DNA of 64,000 nt from Candidatus Thorarchaeota archaeon (GCA_011364905.1 RDNZ01000005.1:1-64000), one strand, 5' to 3'. Positions 45,052 to 54,715 are shown, counted from the stretch's first letter. Numbers and translations are program-made. The notes: generated by a model not told the origin, from the sequence alone.

Positions 45052-46432
45052 CTCCCACTATAAGTTCGACACGCATGTTGGGGCCCCCGGACGAAACCGG
45101 AATGAAATCCTCTTCTCCTTTCCCACAAGTACCACCGCTAAAAGACAGAGTGTCACCCACTGCGTCTACAGTTTTTAATAGTTCGAGGACCTTTCCTGCA
45201 ATCGACAGTTGTCTGACAAGCTGTGTCTTTTGCCCGTTTTTTATGATATACCCTTTTAGAGCTGTACCTTGAACTCCGCCCCCAACAACATCTTCCATTC
45301 CAGATGTGAATTTTGTGATAAACAAACCTTCCTTTGTGTCCTCGACAATCTCTTCATCTTTCCAATCACCTTTGTCAAAAAACGTGTTGGTCATTCTAGC
45401 AAAGACGCGTCGGTTGAAATCCTGTGCCCTGCCATTGCCGGTCGGCTGAACACCCATCAGTATCGCTGTTTCAAGGGTGTGGAGGTATCCCTTGAACACA
45501 CCGTTTTCGATTATCACGTTTCGTGACGATGGAGTCCCCTCCGAATCATAGGGTACACTTCCCGATGGCCCCTTCAATGTTCCATCATCAACCATTGAAA
45601 CTAGTTCAGTGCCAATTGTCTTGCCAACAAGACCTGTCAGAAATGACCGACCCTTGACTACCTCGTCCGCCTCACTTGCATGACCACAGACCTCATGAAC
45701 TATCAGACCTGCAATATTCCCATCAATGACGGTCGTGAGTTTTCCTGAAGGTGGTTTCTCAGCTGAAAGGAGTTCTATTGCTCCCTTAGCAGTCTTTGAT
45801 CCAAAGGCTTCAGGGTCAACACTTCGGGCTAGCTCAAAACCAGCAGTGCCATCAACCACATCGAAGTCGAACTGAACATTACTCCCCTCCCTTGCAACAG
45901 CTTGAGTCACAACACGGATTCTTGATTCATCCCATTCAAGTTTTGACCCAGCTGTGTTGACCAGCTTGTAGATTCTTCTTGCATCACCATAGACTGAGTT
46001 TGTGTTGACTATCTTGTCATTTAGCTTCTGAGCCTTATCGAGATTCATGAGAAGCTCTATCTTCTCTTCAGTTGACACATCACCCGGATCCTCCTCAACC
46101 TGCTGGTGGACTGTCCTCTCAATGCCCTCTATTTCAGAAAGATCAATATCCTTTCTAGAGTGTTTCGAACAAGCCTTTGCCATTTTTGCGGCTTTTTCAA
46201 GAAGGCCCAAAAACTCCTTTTCAGAGAGGTGTCTTGATGATGAGGCAGTACCCCAGCATTCGCCGACGAGAGTGCGAGCAACAGCACCAGCAGTAGACCT
46301 TCTGTTGAATGAACGAAGCGAACCATTTGTCACATAAAGGTTCGTTGCATTCCGATCTTCAAGGCGAATGTCTGCAAAGGAAACCGCCTTATCGGAAAAT
46401 GAGTCAAGAGCCTTATCCATAATATCCAGCAT
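45044..46432 (-). CDS. tldD: TldD-family metallopeptidase
   Basis: The zinc-binding HExxxH motif appears as IVHEVCGHASEADEV. Other family segments are LYVTNGSLRSFNRRSTAGAV, VSMVDDGTLKGPSGSVPYDS, GTPSSRNVIIENGVFKGYLH and MTNTFFDKGDWKDEEIVEDT. At 462 residues it is normal in length and pairs with the PmbA protein that overlaps its end. The partner roles (TldD catalytic, PmbA structural) are known from bacterial TldD/E. Substrates in archaea are not established. Confidence 0.92.
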   Translation of the reverse strand: MLDIMDKALDSFSDKAVSFADIRLEDRNATNLYVTNGSLRSFNRRSTAGAVARTLVGECWGTASSSRHLSEKEFLGLLEKAAKMAKACSKHSRKDIDLSEIEGIERTVHQQVEEDPGDVSTEEKIELLMNLDKAQKLNDKIVNTNSVYGDARRIYKLVNTAGSKLEWDESRIRVVTQAVAREGSNVQFDFDVVDGTAGFELARSVDPEAFGSKTAKGAIELLSAEKPPSGKLTTVIDGNIAGLIVHEVCGHASEADEVVKGRSFLTGLVGKTIGTELVSMVDDGTLKGPSGSVPYDSEGTPSSRNVIIENGVFKGYLHTLETAILMGVQPTGNGRAQDFNRRVFARMTNTFFDKGDWKDEEIVEDTKEGLFITKFTSGMEDVVGGGVQGTALKGYIIKNGQKTQLVRQLSIAGKVLELLKTVDAVGDTLSFSGGTCGKGEEDFIPVSSGGPNMRVELIVGGG

Positions 46433-46507
46433 CTGGCTTCACTACTGCTCTCGGTTTTTGCAGTGGAGATAAGTCTTTGGAGAAAAGCAACTATAATGAC
46501 CAAAGGA

Positions 46508-47437
46508 TCAATCTTGGACGTAAAGAGTGCCCTTCATCATAGTCACTGCAGTACCACTCACTTTGACCTGCTCAATGTTTTCCTGGTTGCCACGAACCTC
46601 AACGAAAATTTTGCCAGGTCTATCTACATAGTGGCCTTGCTCGATGACGATGCTCGTTACTGGATATGTTGTTTCCATGATACCATATCTGATTAAGTAG
46701 CTACCAAGACTTCCAGCCGCTGAGCCAGATACTGGATCCTCATAGATACCAAACGCAGGACCGAAGTGACGGACTTGAGCATCTGATGTTGGCTCCCTTG
46801 TATCTCGAGTGAAAACACTAAGAGAAACATAGTCAGAGTTAGCCTGTAACTTCTTCAAGCACTCCCAATCAGGTTTGATTCTATCAAGAGACCTACTTGT
46901 TGAAACCGGCATCATTAGATGAGGCGTTCCAGTACTCACAGTCTGCAAAGGATTTGGTGAAAGAATATCTGCTAACGAGAGACCTAAAGCTTCAGCATAT
47001 TCTTTGGGATCATAAGTTTCTAGGAACTGAGGCTTTTTGTGAGTTATTTGAATCTCGGGATGTCCGGTCGATTCATTCCTCACAATCTCAATATCAAGGA
47101 TGCCCGTACTGGTTTCAAGACTTACCATTGTGACATCCTGGACTAATTCGATAAAGCCCTCTTCGACAAGTGCATGAAAAGCGGCAATAGTTGGATGTCC
47201 AGAAAATCCTATTTCCCTTTTGGGAGTCATGTATCGAAAATGGAAGTCAGCTACTTGTGATTTAGAAACAAACACTGTTTCAGTCACATTCATTTCACGA
47301 GCAATTTTATTCATCGTCTGCTCGCTGACACGATCTGCATCCAGAACGACAGCAGCAGGATTCCCTCCAAACGGCTTATCGGTGAATGCATCAACTTGAA
47401 TCACGTTGAGGGTATGGTTACTAAGCATGGACATCAA
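46508..47437 (-). CDS. PhzF-family isomerase/epimerase-like protein
   Basis: The 309 residues have the two-domain diaminopimelate-epimerase-like fold of PhzF. It starts QVDAFTDKPFGGNPAAVVLD, with NVTETVFVSK carrying the catalytic Glu, then REIGFSGHPTIAAFHALVEE, and in the second half FGPAFGIYEDPVSGSAAGSL. Family members isomerise small acids (PhzF acts in phenazine biosynthesis), but most archaeal copies are of unknown substrate. It is a single gene between tldD and a small membrane protein gene. Confidence 0.9.
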   Translation of the reverse strand: MMSMLSNHTLNVIQVDAFTDKPFGGNPAAVVLDADRVSEQTMNKIAREMNVTETVFVSKSQVADFHFRYMTPKREIGFSGHPTIAAFHALVEEGFIELVQDVTMVSLETSTGILDIEIVRNESTGHPEIQITHKKPQFLETYDPKEYAEALGLSLADILSPNPLQTVSTGTPHLMMPVSTSRSLDRIKPDWECLKKLQANSDYVSLSVFTRDTREPTSDAQVRHFGPAFGIYEDPVSGSAAGSLGSYLIRYGIMETTYPVTSIVIEQGHYVDRPGKIFVEVRGNQENIEQVKVSGTAVTMMKGTLYVQD

Positions 47438-47501
47438 CTTGTGGGGAAACCGCTCAATGGTTAATTAAGAATTCCATAAGGACAGAGTAGCTGCCACACA
47501 T

Positions 47502-47771
47502 TCATTTACTCTCCATATGATGGGAGAATTGCTCTTTGTGTTGTGAATGATACAAGACTCTATCTGCAGGGATTATCTTAGCCGGTCCGAACCTGGCTTT
47601 AGCAGGTTCGTAGTCACAATCAAGTAGGGTTGCAGACCACATATCACGACCCTGCTTCCCAGTAGTTTCGTGAGCAGCGCTCGGTCTGTTCTTGGTTATC
47701 CTAACACTATAGGCATAGAATAGCATTGACAGTAATACGCCAAACCCAAGCAGATAGATTATGAACGGCAT
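47502..47771 (-). CDS. Small membrane protein, function unknown
   Basis: The 89-residue product begins with a hydrophobic helix (FIIYLLGFGVLLSMLFYAYS) ending in RITKNR, so the remaining ~65 residues should be cytoplasmic. The tail contains MWSATLLDCDYEPAKARFGP and several His near the C terminus. No domain is recognised. It has a plausible length and composition for a real gene and lies 64 bases upstream of the PhzF gene start in the same direction, but conservation evidence is lacking. Confidence 0.5.
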   Translation of the reverse strand: MPFIIYLLGFGVLLSMLFYAYSVRITKNRPSAAHETTGKQGRDMWSATLLDCDYEPAKARFGPAKIIPADRVLYHSQHKEQFSHHMESK

Positions 47772-47858
47772 TGTTAACTATTGTGAATTATATTGATTTA
47801 AGGTTTCTGTTAGACTGACAAACACATTGTTCAGATATGGAAGGCAATGGAAGAAGGT

Positions 47859-47940
47859 GGCGAGCACGTGGGAATCGTGGTAGGAGGGGGGAGTTTCGTA
47901 ATTGAGGGCATGTAACGAAAAACTAGCCCACACGCTCGCC
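47859..47940. other. Structured non-coding element, copy B
   Basis: The ends GGCGAGC and GCTCGCC (47859-47865, 47934-47940) pair perfectly. GTGGG (47868) and CCCAC (47927) extend the stem past a 2x2 internal loop, and GTTTCGT with ACGAAAAAC can form an inner hairpin. It aligns with 13954-14041. On the plus strand a T-rich stretch follows at once (47941-47950), as for a terminated small RNA. It lies in a 459-base gene-free region (47772-48230) that otherwise holds A/T-rich sequence and the tes terminator. Confidence 0.55.
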
Positions 47941-48174
47941 TTTGCTTTTTACTTTAATAGGATTTATGCCCGGCTATTCCTACTTAGACTTGTATTAATT
48001 CTTTTCTCCACTTATTAAAGTTTGTTTTGGTACTAGGAAAATTCGCAAAATAATTGAGCCCTATTCATTGTATAAGCTCTATTTTTCAATAGCAAAAATT
48101 GTAATCACATCACCATTTCAGTGGATGAATTGTTCTTAAATTACGGCGAATTGTTCTAATGAGAAATTATAGTG

Positions 48175-48217
48175 GAAAAAGAAAAACAGAGGTGTGTGTT
48201 CATGATGAAACACACAC
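48175..48217 (-). terminator. Intrinsic terminator-like hairpin after tes
   Basis: On the minus strand GTGTGTGTT, an 8-base loop and AACACACAC (48192-48217, 9 bp, perfect) are followed by CTCTG and a T-rich run TTTTTCTTTTT. It starts 13 bases beyond the stop of the radical SAM gene. Confidence 0.7.
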
Positions 48218-48230
48218 ATGTTAGCGATCT

Positions 48231-49883
48231 TTACTTTTCACTAGTATAAGGCGTTGAGATGCTTTCCTCTTCAACCTTGGTCGGTTTGTGGCCAGACCGC
48301 CATTCATCGATTGTCTTTGAGAACTTCTTCTCAATCCTCGAACGGTGAATAGTGTTCATCGTGCAGAATGGGATAATACGTCCATCTGGGACAGAGTAGT
48401 TGATGTCACAATGCTGGACACGTTCAAGGTCGAAGTTGTAGGGGTCTTGGAAGTGCATCATCCCTAGCATGATGATACGTCTCATGAGTTTGGCAAGTGA
48501 GTCATAGTCTCCACGATTGAGGAATGCACCAAGAAGGTCTTTGATGATGCCTTTCTTCTTGATATGACGAACACCAGCTGCAAGTTTCGCTTTTGCACGT
48601 GTGCTCGCACCTCTTGCTTGGTCGGCAAATAGATTCGCAATTTCCTCAAGCAAGACTAGGAATTTGTCAACATCGATGATGTCTGTGATTGGTCTGTAAC
48701 TGCCATCATCATCAATGTAAATGAAAGTGGCCATTCCGCATGCAAAGTGAGAACTCAACTCAAGATCAGGACCGCCCTTGATCAGACCAAGAGCACGACC
48801 AACTGGCATCATTGAGGGCACAGGGTACCATTCGGTATGAGGTATCTTGCCGCCTGTTTGCTCCTCGATGAGGTGAATGGCATCAGGAATAGTGATTCTC
48901 ATCTCGTTACGTGCAGCATAATCAATCCGACCAGTAATGCTCACCGGTTGGAAGTTCACGCAACGCACAACGTCACGGTTCTCTACAGCAAACTCGACTA
49001 TTCCACCAAGCTGGCCATCATTTACGCCTCGTACAACAGTTGGAACCAAAACTAAAGATTCCATTCCAACCTCACGAGCGTTCTGGATAGCTTGCTTCTT
49101 TAAAGGCAGGAGATTTGTACCGCGGGCCGCAAGGTAGGGCTCAGGAGTAATCCCATCGAATTGCATGTATATAGTTGAGAGACCAGCATCACGAAGTTCC
49201 TGCAAGTATTCTTTGCTTTTGCCAATGCGTATCGCGTTGCTAGCTATCTGTACGTGACTGAAACCAAGCTGCTTTGCCCACTTGATATATTGGGGCAGAT
49301 TCTTACTGACAGTTGGTTCGCCTCCAGCAAATTGGATCGCAGGAGCTGGAACAGGTAAATTGCTACGGAGGTTCTTCATCATATCAAAGACCTCCTGAGG
49401 TTCTGGCTCATAGACAGTTCCACCCTCAGCAGCAACAGCGAAGCAAATAGGACATCGAAGGTTACAGCGATTAGTCACATCAAGAAGAGCAAGAGCTGTG
49501 TGAGACTTGTGTTCAGGGCATTGGCCACAATCTTCGGGGCAGCCTTTCACAGTTTCAGTTCGCGGATTGTCAAGACCAACTGACTTGTACCACCACTTTT
49601 GGGCTTTCTTGAACATTTCAACATCACCCCAGTAAACATCCACAAACTCTCCATGCTTCTCACAGGTCTTCTTGTACATGACCTTACCATCGTCTTCATA
49701 GAGGGTTGCATCGATCACATGGACTTCATCATCAGTCAAGAAGCATTCAGGACAAATCGATTGAGTCGTATATGGTAATTCTTTGACTGGGTACCGTTCA
49801 ACATGATACCTTGATATTGGCCCACCATCTTCATGTTTTACGGGTTCTTCTGGTATTTTTTTAATATCATTATCAGTAGCCAT
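48231..49883 (-). CDS. tes: Radical SAM protein similar to tetraether lipid synthase (Tes/GDGT-MAS)
   Basis: The 550 residues hold an N-terminal rubredoxin-like Cys region (SICPECFLTDDEVHVIDATL, KKTCEKHG), a second Cys cluster (KGCPEDCGQCPEHKSHT) and the radical SAM motif CNLRCPICF (Cys140, 144, 147). They are followed by the GGEPT loop (QFAGGEPTVSKNLPQY) and a long C-terminal domain with further Cys. The layout matches archaeal Tes/GDGT-MAS, which couples two archaeol tails to make membrane-spanning lipids. Assignment rests on remembered motifs. A related radical SAM methylase is the alternative. The gene stands alone and ends in a strong terminator. Confidence 0.82.
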   Translation of the reverse strand: MATDNDIKKIPEEPVKHEDGGPISRYHVERYPVKELPYTTQSICPECFLTDDEVHVIDATLYEDDGKVMYKKTCEKHGEFVDVYWGDVEMFKKAQKWWYKSVGLDNPRTETVKGCPEDCGQCPEHKSHTALALLDVTNRCNLRCPICFAVAAEGGTVYEPEPQEVFDMMKNLRSNLPVPAPAIQFAGGEPTVSKNLPQYIKWAKQLGFSHVQIASNAIRIGKSKEYLQELRDAGLSTIYMQFDGITPEPYLAARGTNLLPLKKQAIQNAREVGMESLVLVPTVVRGVNDGQLGGIVEFAVENRDVVRCVNFQPVSITGRIDYAARNEMRITIPDAIHLIEEQTGGKIPHTEWYPVPSMMPVGRALGLIKGGPDLELSSHFACGMATFIYIDDDGSYRPITDIIDVDKFLVLLEEIANLFADQARGASTRAKAKLAAGVRHIKKKGIIKDLLGAFLNRGDYDSLAKLMRRIIMLGMMHFQDPYNFDLERVQHCDINYSVPDGRIIPFCTMNTIHRSRIEKKFSKTIDEWRSGHKPTKVEEESISTPYTSEK

Positions 49884-50000
49884 AATTATTCACTCCATGG
49901 CCAAATAAAACCACCACTGAACAGGGTGGTATTGTCTGATACGGTGCGCCAAGAATTTGAATATAAGTTTAATCCGAAGTTTCCGAATATGTAAAGTGAG

Positions 50001-50318
50001 CTACTCGTACCCTTCAGCTTCTTCAGATGAAAGAACATATCCCTTCGTGAATCCGCCTCGAGCAAGAAGTTTACTGTGTCGTTGGAGTTCAATGAGTGCT
50101 GTGTCTGCTTTTCTGAGTCTAAGTAGGGCATCGATAGCCTCTTGAATATCGACTAGTTCCTCAGTATCACCAGAGAAAAGAAACTCCTTTGCCTCTTCGA
50201 CAATCTTCTCGCGAAGCAGCACTTCAAGCTCATCAGGTCCGGCAACGCGAACCCTGGGATTTCCTCCATTTTCACGAATAATGTCTGGAATCTTATCTCG
50301 TACTAGTTTTTCTGCCAA
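50001..50318 (-). CDS. MazG-like all-alpha NTP pyrophosphohydrolase
   Basis: EKLVRDKIPDIIRENGGNPR opens the protein, followed by EEAKEFLFSGDTEELVDIQEAIDAL, where the EExxE and ExxD pairs would bind magnesium. This is the small phosphoribosyl-ATP pyrophosphohydrolase-like house-cleaning family. TTG 50318 is preferred as the start because it falls just beyond the stop of the upstream gene (50335-50337), has GGGTGATT before it, and gives the usual family beginning. A GTG at 50327 is possible. It would clear non-canonical nucleotides. The product is about 105 residues. Confidence 0.8.
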   Translation of the reverse strand: MAEKLVRDKIPDIIRENGGNPRVRVAGPDELEVLLREKIVEEAKEFLFSGDTEELVDIQEAIDALLRLRKADTALIELQRHSKLLARGGFTKGYVLSSEEAEGYE

Positions 50319-50334
50319 GAGAATCACCCATTTC

Positions 50335-51009
50335 TTATCTGATTGCAAGCGCAACTTCTACTTGATATTTCGCAGCATCCAAGAATGCATCTGCAGCAAG
50401 TCTGACTGAATTGGGAAGTTCTGAGGTCCAAGGAGACTCAGCATCTCGTGGTGTAGATTCAGTCATAGCTGAGAATGCCAGATACTCGACATTCATTGCA
50501 TCATCAAAGGAAATCGTTCCCACCCATTGACCCTCTCCATCCACAACCTCGTACGTCGGGAGGAACTTCTTCATTCCTTCAGGAACAATGGCATTCCAAT
50601 AGATCGACATGTCATTGAATTGCTCTGGGTCTCCGAGACCTATGGTGTACGTGTCCATTGTCGCAGTTGCTGTCACTAGCTTATAGAGAATACCTATGTG
50701 ACAATTCAGACACTGATTGAACTCAAGACCATCGCCGCTGGGTTCGACATATGCAATTCCATTTTTCTCAATATTATCGTCATTGCAGTGAACACAGAGA
50801 TTCATGCCCCATCTCACTTCAAGGTGGTCGCTAAATGGCCCCTTGAGAAAACGGTCTTCAGCTCCTTCAAAAGCGCTTCTTACTGCTTCTTTCCCTTCGC
50901 CGTCCATTTTGGTCCGGATGGCTTTCCAGACTTGAAGACCATCTTGCCAAAGAATGTTGAAAATCATATCTGCAAGCTTGTCAAGAGACCTTTCTTCTAA
51001 TGCGCTCAT
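50335..51009 (-). CDS. Unknown protein with a CxxC...CxxC motif
   Basis: The 224 residues begin with a helical region (LADMIFNILWQDGLQVWKAI) and contain CVHC at ~72 and CLNC at ~100, spaced for one zinc or iron site. A mixed alpha/beta C-terminal part follows (YEVVDGEGQWVGTISFDDAM, PNSVRLAADAFLDAAKYQVE). No family is recognised. It lies 16 bases upstream of the MazG-like gene, with which it is probably co-transcribed. Its ATG is preceded by a short gap to a 304-base gene-free region. Confidence 0.55.
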   Translation of the reverse strand: MSALEERSLDKLADMIFNILWQDGLQVWKAIRTKMDGEGKEAVRSAFEGAEDRFLKGPFSDHLEVRWGMNLCVHCNDDNIEKNGIAYVEPSGDGLEFNQCLNCHIGILYKLVTATATMDTYTIGLGDPEQFNDMSIYWNAIVPEGMKKFLPTYEVVDGEGQWVGTISFDDAMNVEYLAFSAMTESTPRDAESPWTSELPNSVRLAADAFLDAAKYQVEVALAIR

Positions 51010-51313
51010 AGCATCACGTCAATAGAATAAGGACTAGACATTTCAATTAAACATTGGTTGGACCTCCTGAAGGTCAACTATTGCTAGCCTAAGATTTTTA
51101 ACTAAGTCAGAATGAGATTCCAGAGGACGAATAGGTGAGAAAAGGATGGATTGCCAAATTCACTAACTCATATGAAAGTGAATGTAGTCCGTTCTCTGAT
51201 TGCATGCTTGTTCGATCTTTTATGGTGTATTCAGAGCAATATGTTAGACAACCATACTCCATATCGAGCTGCCATACTGCATTTGCAAGTTACAGATATT
51301 ATCTATTCCGACG
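51010..51313. other. Gene-free region between divergent genes
   Basis: About 300 bases between the Cys protein gene and ileS. It contains an inverted repeat GGACCT-CCTGA-AGGTC near 51060 and an A/T-rich promoter-like stretch around 51089 (AGATTTTTAACT). Small overlapping frames at 51135-51354 look random. Nothing else is recognised. Confidence 0.4.
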
Positions 51314-51319
51314 TTGGTG

Positions 51320-54300
51320 ATGGAAGTGTTCAAGCCAGTACCCAGTCAAGTTGATTTTGTTGCCCAAGAAAAAGAAATGCTCAAGCTGTGGAGTGATTCG
51401 CAGATTTTTGAGAAACTAAAGAGTCTCAGAGCAAATGGGCCAATCTGGTCATTCCTTGATGGCCCCATCACAGCCAACAATCCCATGGGAATCCATCATG
51501 GATGGGGACGCACCTACAAAGATCTATACCATCGTTTCAAAGGTATGCAAGGATACCACACCCGATATCAAAATGGATTTGACTGCCAAGGGCTTTGGGT
51601 GGAGGTCAATGTGGAACGGGACTTGGGATTCAAGGGCAAGCAGGACATAGAAGCATTCGGATTGGAGAAGTTTATCATTCTATGCAAGCAGCGTGTTTTG
51701 AAATACGCTGCAATCCAAATGGAGCAGAGTGTACGTTTAGGCTATTGGATGAACTGGGACAATCCAGAAACTCTTCAAAAATTGCACGATGCTCTTGGTA
51801 AAAACCCGTTAGCAGAAATGACAATCGAAGGCGTGAAAGGTCCGGTCACTGGTACAGTTGAACAACTTGTTGGAAAGCTTGGGACACCTGAGGTGGGAGG
51901 ATCGTATTTCACATTCTCTGAAGAGAACAACTATACGATTTGGTCTATGCTAAAATCCTGTCATGATAGAGGGTGGATATACAAAGGCCGGGACGTAATG
52001 CCATGGTGCGCTCGATGCGGAACGGGAATTAGTCAACATGAGATAGTAACCGAGGGCTATCGTGAGTTGACGCATCCTAGCATCACATTGAGATTTCCAT
52101 TGGTAGATCGACCTGGAGAAAGTCTTCTTGTATGGACCACGACGCCATGGACCCTGAGCAGCAACGTTGCAGCAGCTGTTGGTCCAGACTTAACATATGC
52201 AAAGGTGCGTCAGGGAGAGGAAATTCTGTACCTCAGTAACAAGACTTTACACATGCTGAAAGGAGATTTCCAAGTTGAGGAGGAACTCCTAGGTCTCGAT
52301 ATGGAGGGGTGGGTATATCATGGCCCTTTCGATGAGCTTCCGGCTCAGAAAGAGCATGACGTTGCAGGAAAGCACCGAGTGGTTGCTTGGGATGAGGTAG
52401 GTGAGGAGGAGGGTACAGGGATTGTACATATTGCACCAGGTTGTGGTGCAGAAGACTTCGAACTCTCAAAGGAGCTTAATCTTGCTGTAATTGCGCCACT
52501 TACGGAGAATGGAATTTTCCTGGATGGATTTGACTGGCTGACTGGGATGAATGTGAAGGAAGTTGCTCAGCCAATATTCGATAACCTCCGCAAGAAGGGT
52601 CTGGTGTACAGGATAGAGGACTATACTCACCGATATCCTGTGTGTTGGAGATGCCAAGAAGAGCTGGTCTTTCGGCTTGTAGATGAGTGGTTCATTTCCA
52701 TGGGTGCGAAACTAGACATTCCGTATGAAGATGTCATGGAAGAACAGAAAGAACATAATCTTCGCTACCAAATCATGGAGGTGGTTACCAGCGATACCAA
52801 TTGGTATCCTTCCTTTGGAAAAGATAGAGAGCTAGATTGGCTTCGAAACATGGATGATTGGATGATCTCCAAGAAACGCTATTGGGGACTCGCGTTGCCA
52901 ATCTGGGAGTGTTCGCACTGCGGCCACTTCGAAGTGATAGGCAGTAGAGATGAACTCAAGAAGCGAGCTGTTGCTGGATGGGATGCTTTCGAGGGGCATT
53001 CACCACACCGACCGTTCATAGATGAGATTGAGATAGAGTGCACTGAATGTAAAAAGAGAATGAAGCGAATACCTGACGTTGGAAACCCATGGCTGGATGC
53101 AGGTATTGTTGCCATGAGTACAATGAGGTACAATTCAGATAGAGAGTATTGGAACAAATGGTTCCCAGCAGATCTCATTAGCGAGAGCTTTCCGGGGCAA
53201 TTTCGAAACTGGTTCTATAGTTTACTCGCAATGAGCACAATCCTTGAGCGTCGAGCACCATTCAGGGATGTCTTCACCTATGCCACACTGAATGCTGAAG
53301 ATGGAAGGCCGATGCACAAATCCTGGGGCAACATGGTGGAGTTTGATGATGCAGCCGATTCGATGGGAGTTGATGTAATGCGCTTAATCTATTGCGCTCA
53401 TCGACCTGAGAAGGACCTTGCCTTTGGATACCACCGTGCTGATGAGGTGAGGCGACAGTTCCTGATTCCGCTATGGAATGTCTACTCATTCTTTGTCACA
53501 TATGCTTTGATAGATGGATGGGTTCCGCATAAGGAGAGGAGACTGACTCTAAGCCTATTGGACCGATGGATACTCTCAAGAATGAATGAGTTCACTCGCG
53601 AGGTTACAGATTCTTTGAATGCATATGAGCCGGATACAGCGACAGCGGCCATCGCTCGTTTCATAGATCATCTTAGTAATTGGTATCTCCGGCGAAGCCG
53701 AAGGCGATTCTGGGCTGAATCAGGAGCAAGTGACGATGTTGATGCAGATAAGAATGCAGCATATGATACGTTGTATCGTGTGCTCATCACTCTATCTCGA
53801 CTACTTGCCCCATTCGCACCGTTCGTATCAGAAGCTATGCATCAGAACCTAACACAGGGAGTTGAAACAGACACACCTGAAAGCGTTCATCTTTGTGATT
53901 GGCCTCAGAGCGAGTCCATCGATACAAAACTCAACTCAGAAATGGAGTTCATCTTACGTCTGGTTTCACTTGGACATGCAGCAAGAAACCAAGCGAATTG
54001 TAAACTTCGCCAACCATTGTCAGAGATCGCATTTGCTGTTACTTCTGATATGGAACAAGAAGTAGTTATGCGCTATAAAGATGTGATAGCAGATGAACTG
54101 AATGTAAAAGAAGTCCGGCTGCTAGATGTTACTGCTGAGGTGATAAGTTATCAGCTCAAGCCACTGCCAAAGCAGCTAGGTCAGAAATATGGCTCGCGTT
54201 TCCCTGAACTCAGAAAAGCCATATTGCAGCTAGACACACGAGATGCTTCAACCCAGTTTCTGAATGGCAATTCAGTTGATGTGACCTTAAATGGAGAGAA

Positions 54301-54682
54301 ATTCAGTATTCTGCCCGAAGAGGTCGAAGTAATCGTACAAGCCAAAAAGGGCTTTTCAACTGCGTCAGAAGGACCCTACCTTGCAGCCTTAACAACACAA
54401 GTGACGCATGAACTGAAACTTGAAGGCCTTGCTCGAGAGTTCGTCAGACGTGTTCAGAATTTGCGCAAGTCGGCGGACCTCAACGTCAATGACCAGATAG
54501 AAATCCAGTACTCTTCAAGCAAGATTATGGCTGAAGCAGTAGAGAATCATCAAGTGTATATCTCAGAGGAAACGCTGGCTGAAAACTTGAAACAAGTGCA
54601 AAAGCCTGCAGGCAAATTTCACGAGGAATATACATTCGCGGACGAAAAGCTGGTGTTAGCGATTACTCGTATTAAGAGCTAA
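51320..54682 (+). CDS. ileS: Isoleucyl-tRNA synthetase with variant signature motifs
   Basis: A class I synthetase of 1120 residues. The HIGH region reads PMGIHHGWGRTYKD (HHGWG at about 61-65 counted from the upstream TTG 51314), so the last His is Trp and the spacing is two residues shorter. The KMSKS loop is HKSWG (668-672). The editing domain is present (TTPWTLSSNVAAAV, TGIVHIAPGCGAEDF), as are paired Cys zinc sites (CARC, CWRC, CSHC, CTEC). The anticodon-binding and C-terminal domains end with FVRRVQNLRKSADLNVN. Similar HHxWGRT enzymes are remembered from some bacteria such as Chloroflexi, so transfer is possible. ATG 51320 is chosen; TTG 51314 and GTG 51317 are in frame. Confidence 0.88.
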   Translation: MEVFKPVPSQVDFVAQEKEMLKLWSDSQIFEKLKSLRANGPIWSFLDGPITANNPMGIHHGWGRTYKDLYHRFKGMQGYHTRYQNGFDCQGLWVEVNVERDLGFKGKQDIEAFGLEKFIILCKQRVLKYAAIQMEQSVRLGYWMNWDNPETLQKLHDALGKNPLAEMTIEGVKGPVTGTVEQLVGKLGTPEVGGSYFTFSEENNYTIWSMLKSCHDRGWIYKGRDVMPWCARCGTGISQHEIVTEGYRELTHPSITLRFPLVDRPGESLLVWTTTPWTLSSNVAAAVGPDLTYAKVRQGEEILYLSNKTLHMLKGDFQVEEELLGLDMEGWVYHGPFDELPAQKEHDVAGKHRVVAWDEVGEEEGTGIVHIAPGCGAEDFELSKELNLAVIAPLTENGIFLDGFDWLTGMNVKEVAQPIFDNLRKKGLVYRIEDYTHRYPVCWRCQEELVFRLVDEWFISMGAKLDIPYEDVMEEQKEHNLRYQIMEVVTSDTNWYPSFGKDRELDWLRNMDDWMISKKRYWGLALPIWECSHCGHFEVIGSRDELKKRAVAGWDAFEGHSPHRPFIDEIEIECTECKKRMKRIPDVGNPWLDAGIVAMSTMRYNSDREYWNKWFPADLISESFPGQFRNWFYSLLAMSTILERRAPFRDVFTYATLNAEDGRPMHKSWGNMVEFDDAADSMGVDVMRLIYCAHRPEKDLAFGYHRADEVRRQFLIPLWNVYSFFVTYALIDGWVPHKERRLTLSLLDRWILSRMNEFTREVTDSLNAYEPDTATAAIARFIDHLSNWYLRRSRRRFWAESGASDDVDADKNAAYDTLYRVLITLSRLLAPFAPFVSEAMHQNLTQGVETDTPESVHLCDWPQSESIDTKLNSEMEFILRLVSLGHAARNQANCKLRQPLSEIAFAVTSDMEQEVVMRYKDVIADELNVKEVRLLDVTAEVISYQLKPLPKQLGQKYGSRFPELRKAILQLDTRDASTQFLNGNSVDVTLNGEKFSILPEEVEVIVQAKKGFSTASEGPYLAALTTQVTHELKLEGLAREFVRRVQNLRKSADLNVNDQIEIQYSSSKIMAEAVENHQVYISEETLAENLKQVQKPAGKFHEEYTFADEKLVLAITRIKS

Positions 54683-54715
54683 GTCCGACACTAGAATTGC
54701 ATCTATCTAGAGGGA

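Noticed and set aside
51135-51354. Two overlapping small frames before ileS
   Set aside because: They overlap each other and the ileS start, with Cys/Tyr-rich, random-looking composition.
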